A DNA stretch of 33,101 bases from Clostridiaceae bacterium JG1575. GTDB lineage: Bacteria; Bacillota; Clostridia; Clostridiales; Clostridiaceae. Positions 14,345 through 21,527 of this stretch are shown piece by piece. Made by a program: the position numbers and the translations under genes. The DNA lies in NCBI GenBank assembly GCA_002838815.1, contig LQGW01000044.1, positions 1 through 33,101 of the forward strand, written 5' to 3'. Below the pieces are notes generated by a model. The model was not told the DNA's origin, searched no databases, and saw only the letters and a list, made by a program, of their open reading frames with translations. Within the stretch, counting starts at the first letter, position 1. The number at the start of each line of letters is the position of its first letter.

Positions 14345-16099
14345 CTACATTTTCTTGCGCAGGGTAAAGGAGGTATGTAGAAGCTTCTTGGCTTTCGCTC
14401 CGTAGGGCTCACCCAAAAATTCATCATAGAGCTTTTGCACCATGGGGTTTTGGTGGGAACAACGCAACTTTTTCATCTCGTCAATGTTGTAAATCCCCTC
14501 CATGCGCTTTTGCACGCGGGTATCATCCCCATGCACGAAGGGCTGACCGCCCCCGTTAATGCATCCTCCAGGACAGGCCATGATCTCGATGGCTGCATAG
14601 TTTGCTTCACCCGAACGCACCCGTTCCAGGAGCTTTCGGGCATTGCCCAGGCCGCTGGCGCAGGCAATACGCAGTTCGGTTCCCGCAATGGGCACCGTCG
14701 CTTCTTTAATGCCCGCCATGCCACGCAGCTGATGGAATTCCACTTCTTTGAGCTCCTCACCCGTCAACCAGAAATGCGCGGTGCGTAGCGCTGCTTCGAT
14801 GACACCGCCGGAGGAGCCAAAAATTGTACCGGCTCCGGTGGATTCGCCCATGAGCTGGTCAAAATCCGAAGCAGGAAGGTTTTTGAAGTCCAGTCCCAAA
14901 TCATTGATCATGCCCCCGAGCTCCCGCGTGGTGATGACGATGTCGACGTCGGAGAGTCCTTGTCCTGAGGCAAGCTCTGGGCGCTCGGACTCATACTTTT
15001 TGGCCACACAGGGCATGACGGAGACCACGACGATATCCTGGGGCTTTTTGCCCAATCGTTCGGCCAGATAGGTCTTGGCCAGGGCCCCAAAAATTTCATG
15101 GGGCGACTTGGCGCTGGAGGGCACATCGAGCATATCCCCAAAATTGTGCTCAATGAACTTCACCCAGCTGGGGCAACAGGAGGTCAAGATGGGCAGACGT
15201 CCGCCCCCTTGCAAGCGGTGGACCATTTCTGCAGCCTCTTCCATGATGGTGACGTCCGCCGCAAAGTTGGTGTCGTAGACCTGGCTAAAGCCCATCCGAC
15301 GCAGAGAGGTCACCATCTGTCCGGTGACGTTTGTTCCAGCTTCCAACCCAAAGAGCTCGCCCAAAGCCACGCGCACGGCCGGCGCCGTCTGCACGATGAC
15401 GATTTTATCCGAGGCCAGGGCATCCCAAACCTTATCCACGTTGTTGACCTCGGTGAGAGCTCCCGTGGGACATACGGCAAGACATTGCCCACAGAAGGTG
15501 CAGTTCGTCTGATACATCGGCAGATGGAACGCGGTGCCCACCACCGTATCAAAGCCACGCCCCACATCCGTCAAGGTGCCCACGGTCTGGACTTCGTTGC
15601 ACATGGTCTCGCAGCGTTTGCAAAGGATGCATTTGTCAAAGTCGCGAATGAGCGAGAAGGAGCTGCTGTCTTTGGGATGCTTGCTGCGGGCGCCGGAAAA
15701 TCGGATGTTGGTCACGCCCGCCTCTGCGGCGAGACTTTGCAGATCGCAGTCGCCGTTTTTATCGCACGTCAGGCAGTCCTTGGGGTGATTGGAGAGGAAC
15801 AACTCGATCATCATCCGACGCGTGCGGATGACCCGCACCGTGTCGGTGCGGACCCTCAACCCTTCGTATACTTTCGTCGAACAGGCCGCCAGCATTTTCG
15901 AGCGACCCTCCTGCTCCACGCAGCAGACCCGGCAGGAGGCCGATTTATTTTCATAATTTTCTTTGTGCAAATTCAAATGACAAAGCGTTGGGATGTGCAC
16001 ATTGATTTCTTTAGCGGCATCTAAGATCGTGGTCCCCTCTGGGACCGTCACAGCTACATCATTGATGTAGCAGGTGACTGGTTTCGTCGTGCTGTTCAT
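14345..16099 (-). CDS. hydA: [FeFe] hydrogenase catalytic subunit, HydA
   Basis: 584 aa. ATG 16099 has GGAGG 11 nt upstream and lies 14 bp after hydB. An N-terminal [2Fe-2S] domain has Cys40/56/59 or 60/73. It is followed by the His-Cys3 cluster HPKDCLTCDKNGDC (105-118) and two [4Fe-4S] clusters (157/160/163/167 and 200/203/206/210). The H-cluster domain has L1 TSCCPSW (306-312; proton-relay Cys308, ligand Cys309), L2 MPCVAKKYE (Cys364) and L3 IMACPGGCINGGGQP (Cys509/513). L1 has Ser where Gly is usual. Together with HydB and HydC it forms a group A3 enzyme that produces or consumes H2 with NADH and ferredoxin, usually by electron bifurcation. It lacks the extra C-terminal [2Fe-2S] domain seen in Thermotoga HydA. 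Confidence 0.95.
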   Translation of the reverse strand: MNSTTKPVTCYINDVAVTVPEGTTILDAAKEINVHIPTLCHLNLHKENYENKSASCRVCCVEQEGRSKMLAACSTKVYEGLRVRTDTVRVIRTRRMMIELFLSNHPKDCLTCDKNGDCDLQSLAAEAGVTNIRFSGARSKHPKDSSSFSLIRDFDKCILCKRCETMCNEVQTVGTLTDVGRGFDTVVGTAFHLPMYQTNCTFCGQCLAVCPTGALTEVNNVDKVWDALASDKIVIVQTAPAVRVALGELFGLEAGTNVTGQMVTSLRRMGFSQVYDTNFAADVTIMEEAAEMVHRLQGGGRLPILTSCCPSWVKFIEHNFGDMLDVPSSAKSPHEIFGALAKTYLAERLGKKPQDIVVVSVMPCVAKKYESERPELASGQGLSDVDIVITTRELGGMINDLGLDFKNLPASDFDQLMGESTGAGTIFGSSGGVIEAALRTAHFWLTGEELKEVEFHQLRGMAGIKEATVPIAGTELRIACASGLGNARKLLERVRSGEANYAAIEIMACPGGCINGGGQPFVHGDDTRVQKRMEGIYNIDEMKKLRCSHQNPMVQKLYDEFLGEPYGAKAKKLLHTSFTLRKKM

Positions 16100-16113
16100 A
16101 AAGCGGCGGCCTC

Positions 16114-17712
16114 CTATTGCTTGACGATGGCATTAACGGGACAGTGGCTGTAGCACTGACCGCACTTAATGCAGCGAGTTTGATCGATGAGGTGCTTGCT
16201 CTTGGGTTCTCCGCTGATGCAGGACACCGGACACTTCTTCTTACAGATGCCACAGCCGATGCAGCGGTCCGTAATCTGGTAGGAGAGTAGGTTTTTGCAG
16301 ACTCCTGCCGGGCAGCGCTTGTCAAAGACATGGGCCTCGTATTCCTGCCGGAAATGATGCAAGGTGGAGAGCACGGGATTGGGCGCTGCTTGACCCAAGC
16401 CGCACAACGAGGTGTCCCGAATGACTTCGCACAGTTGCAAAAGGGTGACCAAATCCTTGGGAACGGCCCGCCCTTCACATATGGCTTCGAGAATCTCTAA
16501 GACCCGCCGGTTCCCAATGCGGCAAGGCGTGCATTTGCCGCAGGATTCGTCCACGGTAAATTCCGTGAAGAATCGAGCGATGTCCACCATGCAATCCGTC
16601 TCATCCATGGTAACCAGTCCGCCCGAGCCCATGATGGACCCAATGGCGGCGAGGCTTTCAAAATCCACCGGGGTGTCCAGCTGTTCTTTTGGAATGCAGC
16701 CACCGGAGGGACCGCCCGTCTGAACGGCCTTAAAGGCGCGTTGGTCTTTAATGCCGCCGCCAATTTCAAAAATGATGGTGCGAAGGGAGGTGCCCATGGG
16801 CACTTCCACAAGTCCGGGCTTCGCAACCTTACCCACGAGGGCAAATACTTTAGTGCCCGTGGATTTTTCCGTACCGATGCCTGCATACCAGGCGGCGCCC
16901 TTTTGGTAGATATGGTGTACGTTGGCGAGGGTTTCTACGTTGTTGATCACCGTGGGCAGATCAAAGAGGCCCTTATGAGCGGTACGGAATTCCTTATTTC
17001 TGGGCATGCCGCGCCGTCCCTCAATGGATTCCATGAGGGCGGTGCCTTCCCCGCAGACGAAAGCGCCTGCGCCCAAGCGGATTTCAATGTGGAAGGAGAA
17101 TCCAGAGCCCAGGATGTTCTCCCCCAAAAGACCGGCTTTTTGGGCCTGCTCAATGGCTTTGGTCAACCGCTCCACTGCCAAAGGATACTCAGCTCGCACA
17201 TAGATGTAGCCGTGATCGGCGCCGATGGAGTATCCGGCCAGGGCCATCCCCTCAAGGACCGCATGAGGATCCGCCTCTAAAATGTGCCGGTCCATGTACG
17301 CGCCGGGATCGCCTTCATCGGCGTTGCAGATCACATATTTATGAGGCGCATCGTGTTTTAAAGCCTCTGCCCATTTACGTCCCGTGGAAAATCCAGCCCC
17401 GCCGCGTCCGCGAAGCCCTGAGGCGATCATCTCGTCCACCATCTCCTGGCGCGAGCGCTTTTCCTCAAGCACCTTGGCCAGCGCTTCGTAGCCGCCCAGG
17501 GCGATGTATTCCGCCAAGGATTCCGGATCGATGATCTCGGCATTGGCCAAAGCGATGCGCATCTGACGCTCGTAGTAGGGTCCGCTCAAATAAAAAGACC
17601 CATCCGCTCTTTGGGCCACGTCCTCACGCTTTTTGAGTTTTTCAGTTAAAGACCCTCGGGCTTTGTCCCGAAGGGCCGTCAAACGCTCTTGATTTAACGC
17701 TTTCATTATCAT
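16114..17712 (-). CDS. hydB: NADH/FMN subunit of the hydrogenase, HydB (NuoF-like)
   Basis: 532 aa. ATG 17712 has GGAGG 7 nt upstream and overlaps the hydC stop (ATGA); a second ATG lies at 17706. The NuoF core has FMN motif [16 protein letters not shown] (99-114), NAD-site [14 protein letters not shown] (130-143) and a [4Fe-4S] set [10 protein letters not shown] (Cys391/394/397) with Cys437. A C-terminal two-cluster ferredoxin domain has Cys484/487/490/494 and 514/517/520/524. The usual N-terminal thioredoxin-like [2Fe-2S] domain is missing; about 45 charged residues precede the core instead. It moves electrons between NAD(H) and HydA and is the proposed bifurcation site in this family. Confidence 0.94.
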   Translation of the reverse strand: MIMKALNQERLTALRDKARGSLTEKLKKREDVAQRADGSFYLSGPYYERQMRIALANAEIIDPESLAEYIALGGYEALAKVLEEKRSRQEMVDEMIASGLRGRGGAGFSTGRKWAEALKHDAPHKYVICNADEGDPGAYMDRHILEADPHAVLEGMALAGYSIGADHGYIYVRAEYPLAVERLTKAIEQAQKAGLLGENILGSGFSFHIEIRLGAGAFVCGEGTALMESIEGRRGMPRNKEFRTAHKGLFDLPTVINNVETLANVHHIYQKGAAWYAGIGTEKSTGTKVFALVGKVAKPGLVEVPMGTSLRTIIFEIGGGIKDQRAFKAVQTGGPSGGCIPKEQLDTPVDFESLAAIGSIMGSGGLVTMDETDCMVDIARFFTEFTVDESCGKCTPCRIGNRRVLEILEAICEGRAVPKDLVTLLQLCEVIRDTSLCGLGQAAPNPVLSTLHHFRQEYEAHVFDKRCPAGVCKNLLSYQITDRCIGCGICKKKCPVSCISGEPKSKHLIDQTRCIKCGQCYSHCPVNAIVKQ

Positions 17713-18257
17713 TGCTTGCCCTCCTTGGTCCTGGCCGCCTCTTCTTGTGGCGCCACCTCAGCCTGTCCTTGCGCGGCTTCTTTTTTCCGCAGATCCTGAA
17801 GGATGCGGACCAGCTCCTTTTCCGTGACCTCCCCGTGGAGTTGATCATTGATCATCACGACGGGGGCTTTGCTGCAGTCCCCTAAGCAGCGGGTAGGCGC
17901 CATGGAGAACAGCAGATCCTTGGTGGTTTCTCCATTTTCAATGCCCAGTTCCTTGGAGCAGGCCGCCACCAATTGCTGGGCGCCTTTGACGTAGCAAGCG
18001 GTGCCAAGGCAGATGGAAATGTTGTATTTTCCGCGGGGTTTGAGGGTGAAGTAGGAGTAAAACGTGACCACGCCGAATACACGGCTGACGGGAAGCGCCA
18101 ACTCTTTAGCAATGAGCTCTTGGGCTTCTTGCGGGCAGTATCCGAATAGGTTCTGAGTTTTGTGCAGAATCGAGATCAACGACGACTCATTCTTGGGTTT
18201 CCCCTTGATGAAGTCTCTTAGTTCTTGGTACAACGCAAATTCTCCATGTTTCAACAT
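17709..18257 (-). CDS. hydC: Thioredoxin-like [2Fe-2S] subunit, HydC (NuoE-like)
   Basis: 182 aa. ATG 18257 has GGAGG 6-7 nt upstream and is the first gene of the operon. A helical N-terminal part precedes the thioredoxin-like fold with four cluster cysteines: CLGTAC (83, 88) and RCLGDC (124, 128). It passes electrons within the HydABC complex. The tail after about residue 155 is rich in Ala, Glu and Gln and probably disordered. The promoter region carries a Rex-like site at 18271-18288. Confidence 0.94.
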   Translation of the reverse strand: MLKHGEFALYQELRDFIKGKPKNESSLISILHKTQNLFGYCPQEAQELIAKELALPVSRVFGVVTFYSYFTLKPRGKYNISICLGTACYVKGAQQLVAACSKELGIENGETTKDLLFSMAPTRCLGDCSKAPVVMINDQLHGEVTEKELVRILQDLRKKEAAQGQAEVAPQEEAARTKEGKQ

Positions 18258-18270
18258 AATGACCTCCAGA

Positions 18271-18288
18271 TTGTTAATTAAATACTAA
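18271..18288 (-). promoter_or_regulatory. Rex-box-like operator of hydCBA
   Basis: Plus-strand TTGTTAATTAAATACTAA has one perfect Rex half-site (TTGTTAA) and a degenerate second half, 11 of 14 fixed positions to TTGTTAANNNNTTAACAA. It lies 13 nt upstream of the hydC start and overlaps the candidate -10 (TAGTAT, 18282-18287). That is suitable for repression at low NADH/NAD+. Confidence 0.45.
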
Positions 18289-18311
18289 TCTCTGGACCCT
18301 CAGTTGCTCAA
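18282..18311 (-). promoter_or_regulatory. Candidate hydCBA promoter
   Basis: Minus-strand TTGAGC (18306-18311), an 18-nt spacer and TAGTAT (18282-18287). The hexamers are imperfect, and it is partly covered by the Rex-like site. Confidence 0.4.
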
Positions 18312-18329
18312 GGCTAACAAGGCCTCACA

Positions 18330-18370
18330 TTTGTGATTCTTTTTCTGAACTAATGATTCTTCATCACAAA
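18330..18370. repeat. Spaced inverted repeat in the hyd/coaX divergent region
   Basis: TTTGTGA (18330-18336) and TCACAAA (18364-18370) form a perfect 7-bp inverted repeat 27 bp apart, with TGATTCTT occurring twice inside. TGTGA/TCACA halves resemble Rex or Crp/Fnr half-sites, but the spacing is too wide for a single dimer. Confidence 0.35.
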
Positions 18371-18544
18371 CCACCCTTCGAGCCAAAAAAGAACTGAATG
18401 GACCCGACATTTCCGCCTCTTGTTCGGACCGAAGCCTCGCCCAGTGCCAGGAGGTGGTGGCTCTCTTTTTGACCGAAACGACGCCCTTAGGACCCCACCT
18501 ATGCTATGCTCAAGGCAGATCAATCGGCCTGAAGGAGGAATTCT

Positions 18545-19321
18545 ATGGGATCCATATTGACCCTCGACCTTGGCAACAGCAATTTGTTCTCCGTTCTCTT
18601 TCATGAAGACGGAACCCCTCTTTGGCAAAACCGCTGCATCAGCATCAAAAAACCCGATGCGACTCTTTGGCGCGAGCAGTTGCAGTGCCTTCGCGACCTT
18701 CTCGCACCTCATAGCCCAGAGACCATCGTTTTATCCAGCGTAGTCCCGCCAGTCACCACCTTCGCTCAAGCCGCCATCCATGCGGTCTTTCCGGAAGCTC
18801 AGGCAATCACCGTTCATCCAGGACTCGTACCCGACATGCAGATCCACCTTGCCGTACCGAAAGAGTTGGGCGCGGACCTCGTTGCGACCTCTGTGGCGGT
18901 TTATGAAGAAGGCTTGGCGCCCGCCATCATTGCGGATCTTGGGTCCGCCACCAAAATCACCTGCGTGGACGCCCCCTTCGTTTTTTTGGGTGGAGCGCTC
19001 CTGCCGGGCATGGCCTTTCAGGCGCAAAGCCTTCACGCCATGATCCCGCATCTGCCCGCCATCGACCTTAAAAAGCCCTCCAAACTCTTAGGGCTTACCA
19101 CCGAAGGCGCCATCCAATCGGGGATCGTCAACGGCACCCTTTGCGCCCTCCTCGAAATGGCCCGACGCATTGAGATGGAACGGGGCGTCCCCTGCCGCTA
19201 TCTTTTGACCGGCGGCCTGGCCCACCTTTTTCAACCAGACGATCTGGGCCCCTTCACCCACGATCCCCTGCTTTTATCCCGAGGCCTCTACCACCTTGCC
19301 CGCCGATCTCGCAAGGCATAA
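18545..19321 (+). CDS. coaX: Type III pantothenate kinase-like protein
   Basis: 258 aa, the normal CoaX length. ATG 18545 has AAGGAGGAA 5-6 nt upstream. The ASKHA-type fold is indicated by LTLDLGNSN (5-13), VLSSVVPP (62-69), GADLVA (109-114), IADLGSATKIT (129-139) and GGALLPGM. CoaX would phosphorylate pantothenate in CoA synthesis. Several signature positions differ: the usual DxGNT is DLGNS, the usual GADR is GADL (catalytic Asp111 kept, Arg lost), and DxGTATT is DLGSATK. It is therefore a divergent CoaX or a relative with another substrate. It stands alone, divergent from hydC. Confidence 0.75.
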   Translation: MGSILTLDLGNSNLFSVLFHEDGTPLWQNRCISIKKPDATLWREQLQCLRDLLAPHSPETIVLSSVVPPVTTFAQAAIHAVFPEAQAITVHPGLVPDMQIHLAVPKELGADLVATSVAVYEEGLAPAIIADLGSATKITCVDAPFVFLGGALLPGMAFQAQSLHAMIPHLPAIDLKKPSKLLGLTTEGAIQSGIVNGTLCALLEMARRIEMERGVPCRYLLTGGLAHLFQPDDLGPFTHDPLLLSRGLYHLARRSRKA

Positions 19322-19433
19322 AAAAAGGCCCCCGAAGGAGCCGATGGAATCCGCTGGCTTTCATCCCCTTTTTCCGAAAGAAATGGGGGACGTTTAGGGC
19401 CCAAGGTCCCCTGGGCGAAAAAACCGAGCCAAC

Positions 19434-19474
19434 AAAAAAGGCTGACGCGGCCCCCAAGCAGGGACGCCGCGTCA
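19434..19474 (-). terminator. Terminator after the small membrane protein
   Basis: Minus-strand TGACGCGGC / GCCGCGTCA 9-bp stem (19443-19474), then GCC and six T. It ends the leftward ATP-grasp/membrane protein unit. Confidence 0.8.
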
Positions 19475-19499
19475 AGGAGCTTTAAGTACCCTTCAACCG

Positions 19500-19931
19500 T
19501 TAAGGAAGCGATGGGGCCAGCCCCCGCACCACCCACTGCCGCTGTGCATCGAGGATGCGAAACCCAGCATCCTTCGCCGCCGAAGCATCATAAAGCAGAT
19601 GAACGGTGATCCGATCCCCATTTTGCAACCCTTGCTGGGGGTCAAGACGGACCTCTTGGAACACCGCGCGCACAAGGCAAGCCCTTTGCTCCCATAAAGC
19701 GGCCCGAGGTTCCTCTAAAGGACACGGGCCCAAGACTTCCTGGACCACCCGCGTCAAGGTCTCCTCCCAACGCTCTTGAGGGACAAAGGCTTCTCCCACA
19801 CCGCTTTGCCCTTGAAAAGAAGGCTTGAGGGTGGCCAAGGGATCCACCAAGGGGCTGCTTCCTCGAACCACAAAACCCGCAAGGATCACGCCGAAGAAAA
19901 GAAGCCCTAAAAGAAGAACGATTCGATCCAT
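19500..19931 (-). CDS. Small membrane-anchored protein, unknown function
   Basis: 143 aa. ATG 19931 has AGGGGAGG 4-6 nt upstream. One N-terminal hydrophobic segment (about 4-22) is followed by roughly 120 residues outside or inside the membrane. They include two Cys (about 70 and 84) close to a short acidic region, and a beta-rich end (GDRITVHLLYD, FRILDAQRQWVVRG). I do not recognise the family. It lies 39 bp after the ATP-grasp gene and before a strong terminator, so the two are probably one operon. It could be a substrate-specific envelope partner of the ligase or simply co-transcribed. Confidence 0.7.
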   Translation of the reverse strand: MDRIVLLLGLLFFGVILAGFVVRGSSPLVDPLATLKPSFQGQSGVGEAFVPQERWEETLTRVVQEVLGPCPLEEPRAALWEQRACLVRAVFQEVRLDPQQGLQNGDRITVHLLYDASAAKDAGFRILDAQRQWVVRGLAPSLP

Positions 19932-19970
19932 AGCCCTCCCCTTTCACCGCTCGAAGAATCTCCCCCGCGC

Positions 19971-21185
19971 TCAGCGTTTCTTTTGGGGCAGTACCCGAGC
20001 CAACAGACGAATGCCCTTGCCTAAAGCGGCCTTAGACACGTAGGAGATCCCCGGCATGGGATCCTTCAAGGACCAAATGGGGGCGACGCGGATGCCCGCG
20101 CTTCGGGTGTCCGCATCCATCTGCTCTTTGGAGAGCTGTCCGGTTTCGAGATATCTTTTTTTGGCGGAGCGGTCTTCCACCGCGTGAATCCAGCTATAGC
20201 CCGTATCGTAATCCCACGCCTTGGGGGCTAGGGGCGATCCGATCATTTCGCGATAGGCGATGAAGGGGGTGTTGAAGCCCATGGCGATCAAAAGCTCGGT
20301 AAAACCGATGTAACGACAGTTGATTTCAATTAAGTAGATGTCCCCCGTGCGTTCGTCTCGCTTGAGATCAACTTCCGCAAACCCATGATAGCCCACCCCT
20401 TCCAAAAGCGGCGCGCAAATCTCATGGCACTGAGGAATCCACTTTTGCTTGGCGTAGGTGGCGGCTCCAAAATTATTGGGCCATTGGCGCAGCTTTTGCA
20501 CCGTGGTGTAATGGGTGCAACGATGCTCCTGGTTCATGTAGCCTTCCCAGCAATAGCAATTGGTCTCCGGACCGGGGATGATGCGCTGAACGAATACGTC
20601 CAGACCGTCTTTATGGCAGCGTTGGATTTTTTCAAGCAGATTTTTTTCATTCTCAATATAAAATACCTTGCTGTGGTAGCTTCTTATAAAAGGGGCGGAG
20701 TCTTTAGGCTTGATGATGCAAGGGTAGCCAATTTCTTGATTCACCCGCGCTAGGACTTGCGGGTCCTTAGCGTCGACGATCTCCGGGGTCTTCACCCCGA
20801 AACGGTCCGTATATTCCACCATTCGGTATTTGTCCACCAAGTCGCTGACCAACCCTTTCTTCCCCATGGGAAATAAAAAATAGGGTCGCAGTTCTTCTTG
20901 ATGTTCGTCCAAAAATTGCGAATACGCATCGGCGGTGGGAAAGAGTACCGGCTTTGCCGTCTGTTTTTGGGCATAGGCAATCAGTGCCGAGAGCATCGCC
21001 TCGGGCTCCTTTTGATAATGTGGCACGATGAGCTCCTCGCTGACGTAACGAGATTTCCCCAAGGGCCTCTCCCGGCTGTAATCCACGGCCACCACCGGAA
21101 CCCCCATTTTTCCGAGTCCCCGAACCAGGGACAATCCAATGTAATAATTGGTCCCTAGGACCAGTGCTTTATTGATGTACTTCAC
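19971..21185 (-). CDS. ATP-grasp carboxylate-amine ligase, D-aspartate-ligase-like
   Basis: 404 aa. Start is GTG 21185 with GGGAGA about 9 nt upstream; no in-frame ATG is better placed. The pre-ATP-grasp domain opens with ALVLGTNYYIGLSLVRGLG. ATP-binding motifs are YPCIIKPKDSAPF (154-166, Lys159), FVQRIIPGPE (198-207) and the Mg-binding end GFAEVDLKRD (268-277) with YLIEINCRY (284-292; Glu287, Asn289). Such enzymes join a carboxylate to an amine through an acyl phosphate. Length and layout resemble the D-Asp ligases that build peptidoglycan cross-bridges, an attractive but unproven role. It is followed by a small membrane protein gene. Confidence 0.75.
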   Translation of the reverse strand: MKYINKALVLGTNYYIGLSLVRGLGKMGVPVVAVDYSRERPLGKSRYVSEELIVPHYQKEPEAMLSALIAYAQKQTAKPVLFPTADAYSQFLDEHQEELRPYFLFPMGKKGLVSDLVDKYRMVEYTDRFGVKTPEIVDAKDPQVLARVNQEIGYPCIIKPKDSAPFIRSYHSKVFYIENEKNLLEKIQRCHKDGLDVFVQRIIPGPETNCYCWEGYMNQEHRCTHYTTVQKLRQWPNNFGAATYAKQKWIPQCHEICAPLLEGVGYHGFAEVDLKRDERTGDIYLIEINCRYIGFTELLIAMGFNTPFIAYREMIGSPLAPKAWDYDTGYSWIHAVEDRSAKKRYLETGQLSKEQMDADTRSAGIRVAPIWSLKDPMPGISYVSKAALGKGIRLLARVLPQKKR

Positions 21186-21225
21186 GTTTCATTTCTCCCA
21201 GCGCATATTTCCATAGAATGCATTC

Positions 21226-21231
21226 ATTATA
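21226..21231 (-). promoter_or_regulatory. -10 element of the ATP-grasp gene
   Basis: Minus-strand TATAAT, 40 nt upstream of the GTG start. No convincing -35 is seen at 16-18 nt. Confidence 0.45.
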
Positions 21232-21279
21232 GCACCCCGAAGGCGGATCATCATCTAGCAGGCGTTTGCAACTTCATAC

Positions 21280-21318
21280 CCGCCCCAAAAGAACCCCCTT
21301 GAGGCTCGTTTGGGGCGG
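21280..21318. repeat. Orphan inverted repeat between divergent genes
   Basis: CCGCCCCAAA (21280-21289) and TTTGGGGCGG (21309-21318), 10-bp perfect arms with a 19-nt loop. It has no T tract on either strand and no gene ending nearby, so it is not an obvious terminator. Confidence 0.5.
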
Positions 21319-21379
21319 ATGCCCTTGGGAAAAAGCCCCTGGTCTCATGCCTAGAAGCGACTGCTCCCGCCTTTGCCTG

Positions 21380-21388
21380 TGGTATAAT
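21380..21388 (+). promoter_or_regulatory. Extended -10 promoter of cysS
   Basis: TGGTATAAT is a perfect extended -10. No good -35 is visible, as is usual for this class. The start is expected near 21395, leaving a leader of about 130 nt. Confidence 0.6.
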
Positions 21389-21458
21389 TGACCTATTGAG
21401 CCTCGCTTTCAAAAATTCCCATGCGGCGACTTTTACGAGAACCCAGAGATCTAAAAAG

Positions 21459-21497
21459 AAGGCGGCCCCGCCATTTCAGGGACGCCACCTTATTTTT
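21459..21497 (+). terminator. Candidate attenuator in the cysS leader
   Basis: AAGGCGGC (21459-21466) pairs with GCCACCTT (21484-21491) with one mismatch, then A and five T. A competing small hairpin GGCG-GCCC-CGCC shares the left arm. It lies inside the leader, 31 nt before the start codon, and no T-box sequence is present. Confidence 0.4.
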
Positions 21498-21527
21498 CAC
21501 GCTCGACGTTAGGAGGGACAACATATC

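Noticed and set aside
15098-16024. Rightward 308-codon frame opposite hydA
   Set aside because: It is an antisense shadow of the H-cluster gene with no start signal.
18469-18505. Promoter TTGACC / TATGCT for coaX
   Set aside because: The spacer would be 25 nt, too long; no alternative promoter was convincing.
21389-21527. T-box riboswitch for cysS
   Set aside because: There is no TGGNACC T-box core and no AGTA/GAA specifier loop, and the leader is too short.
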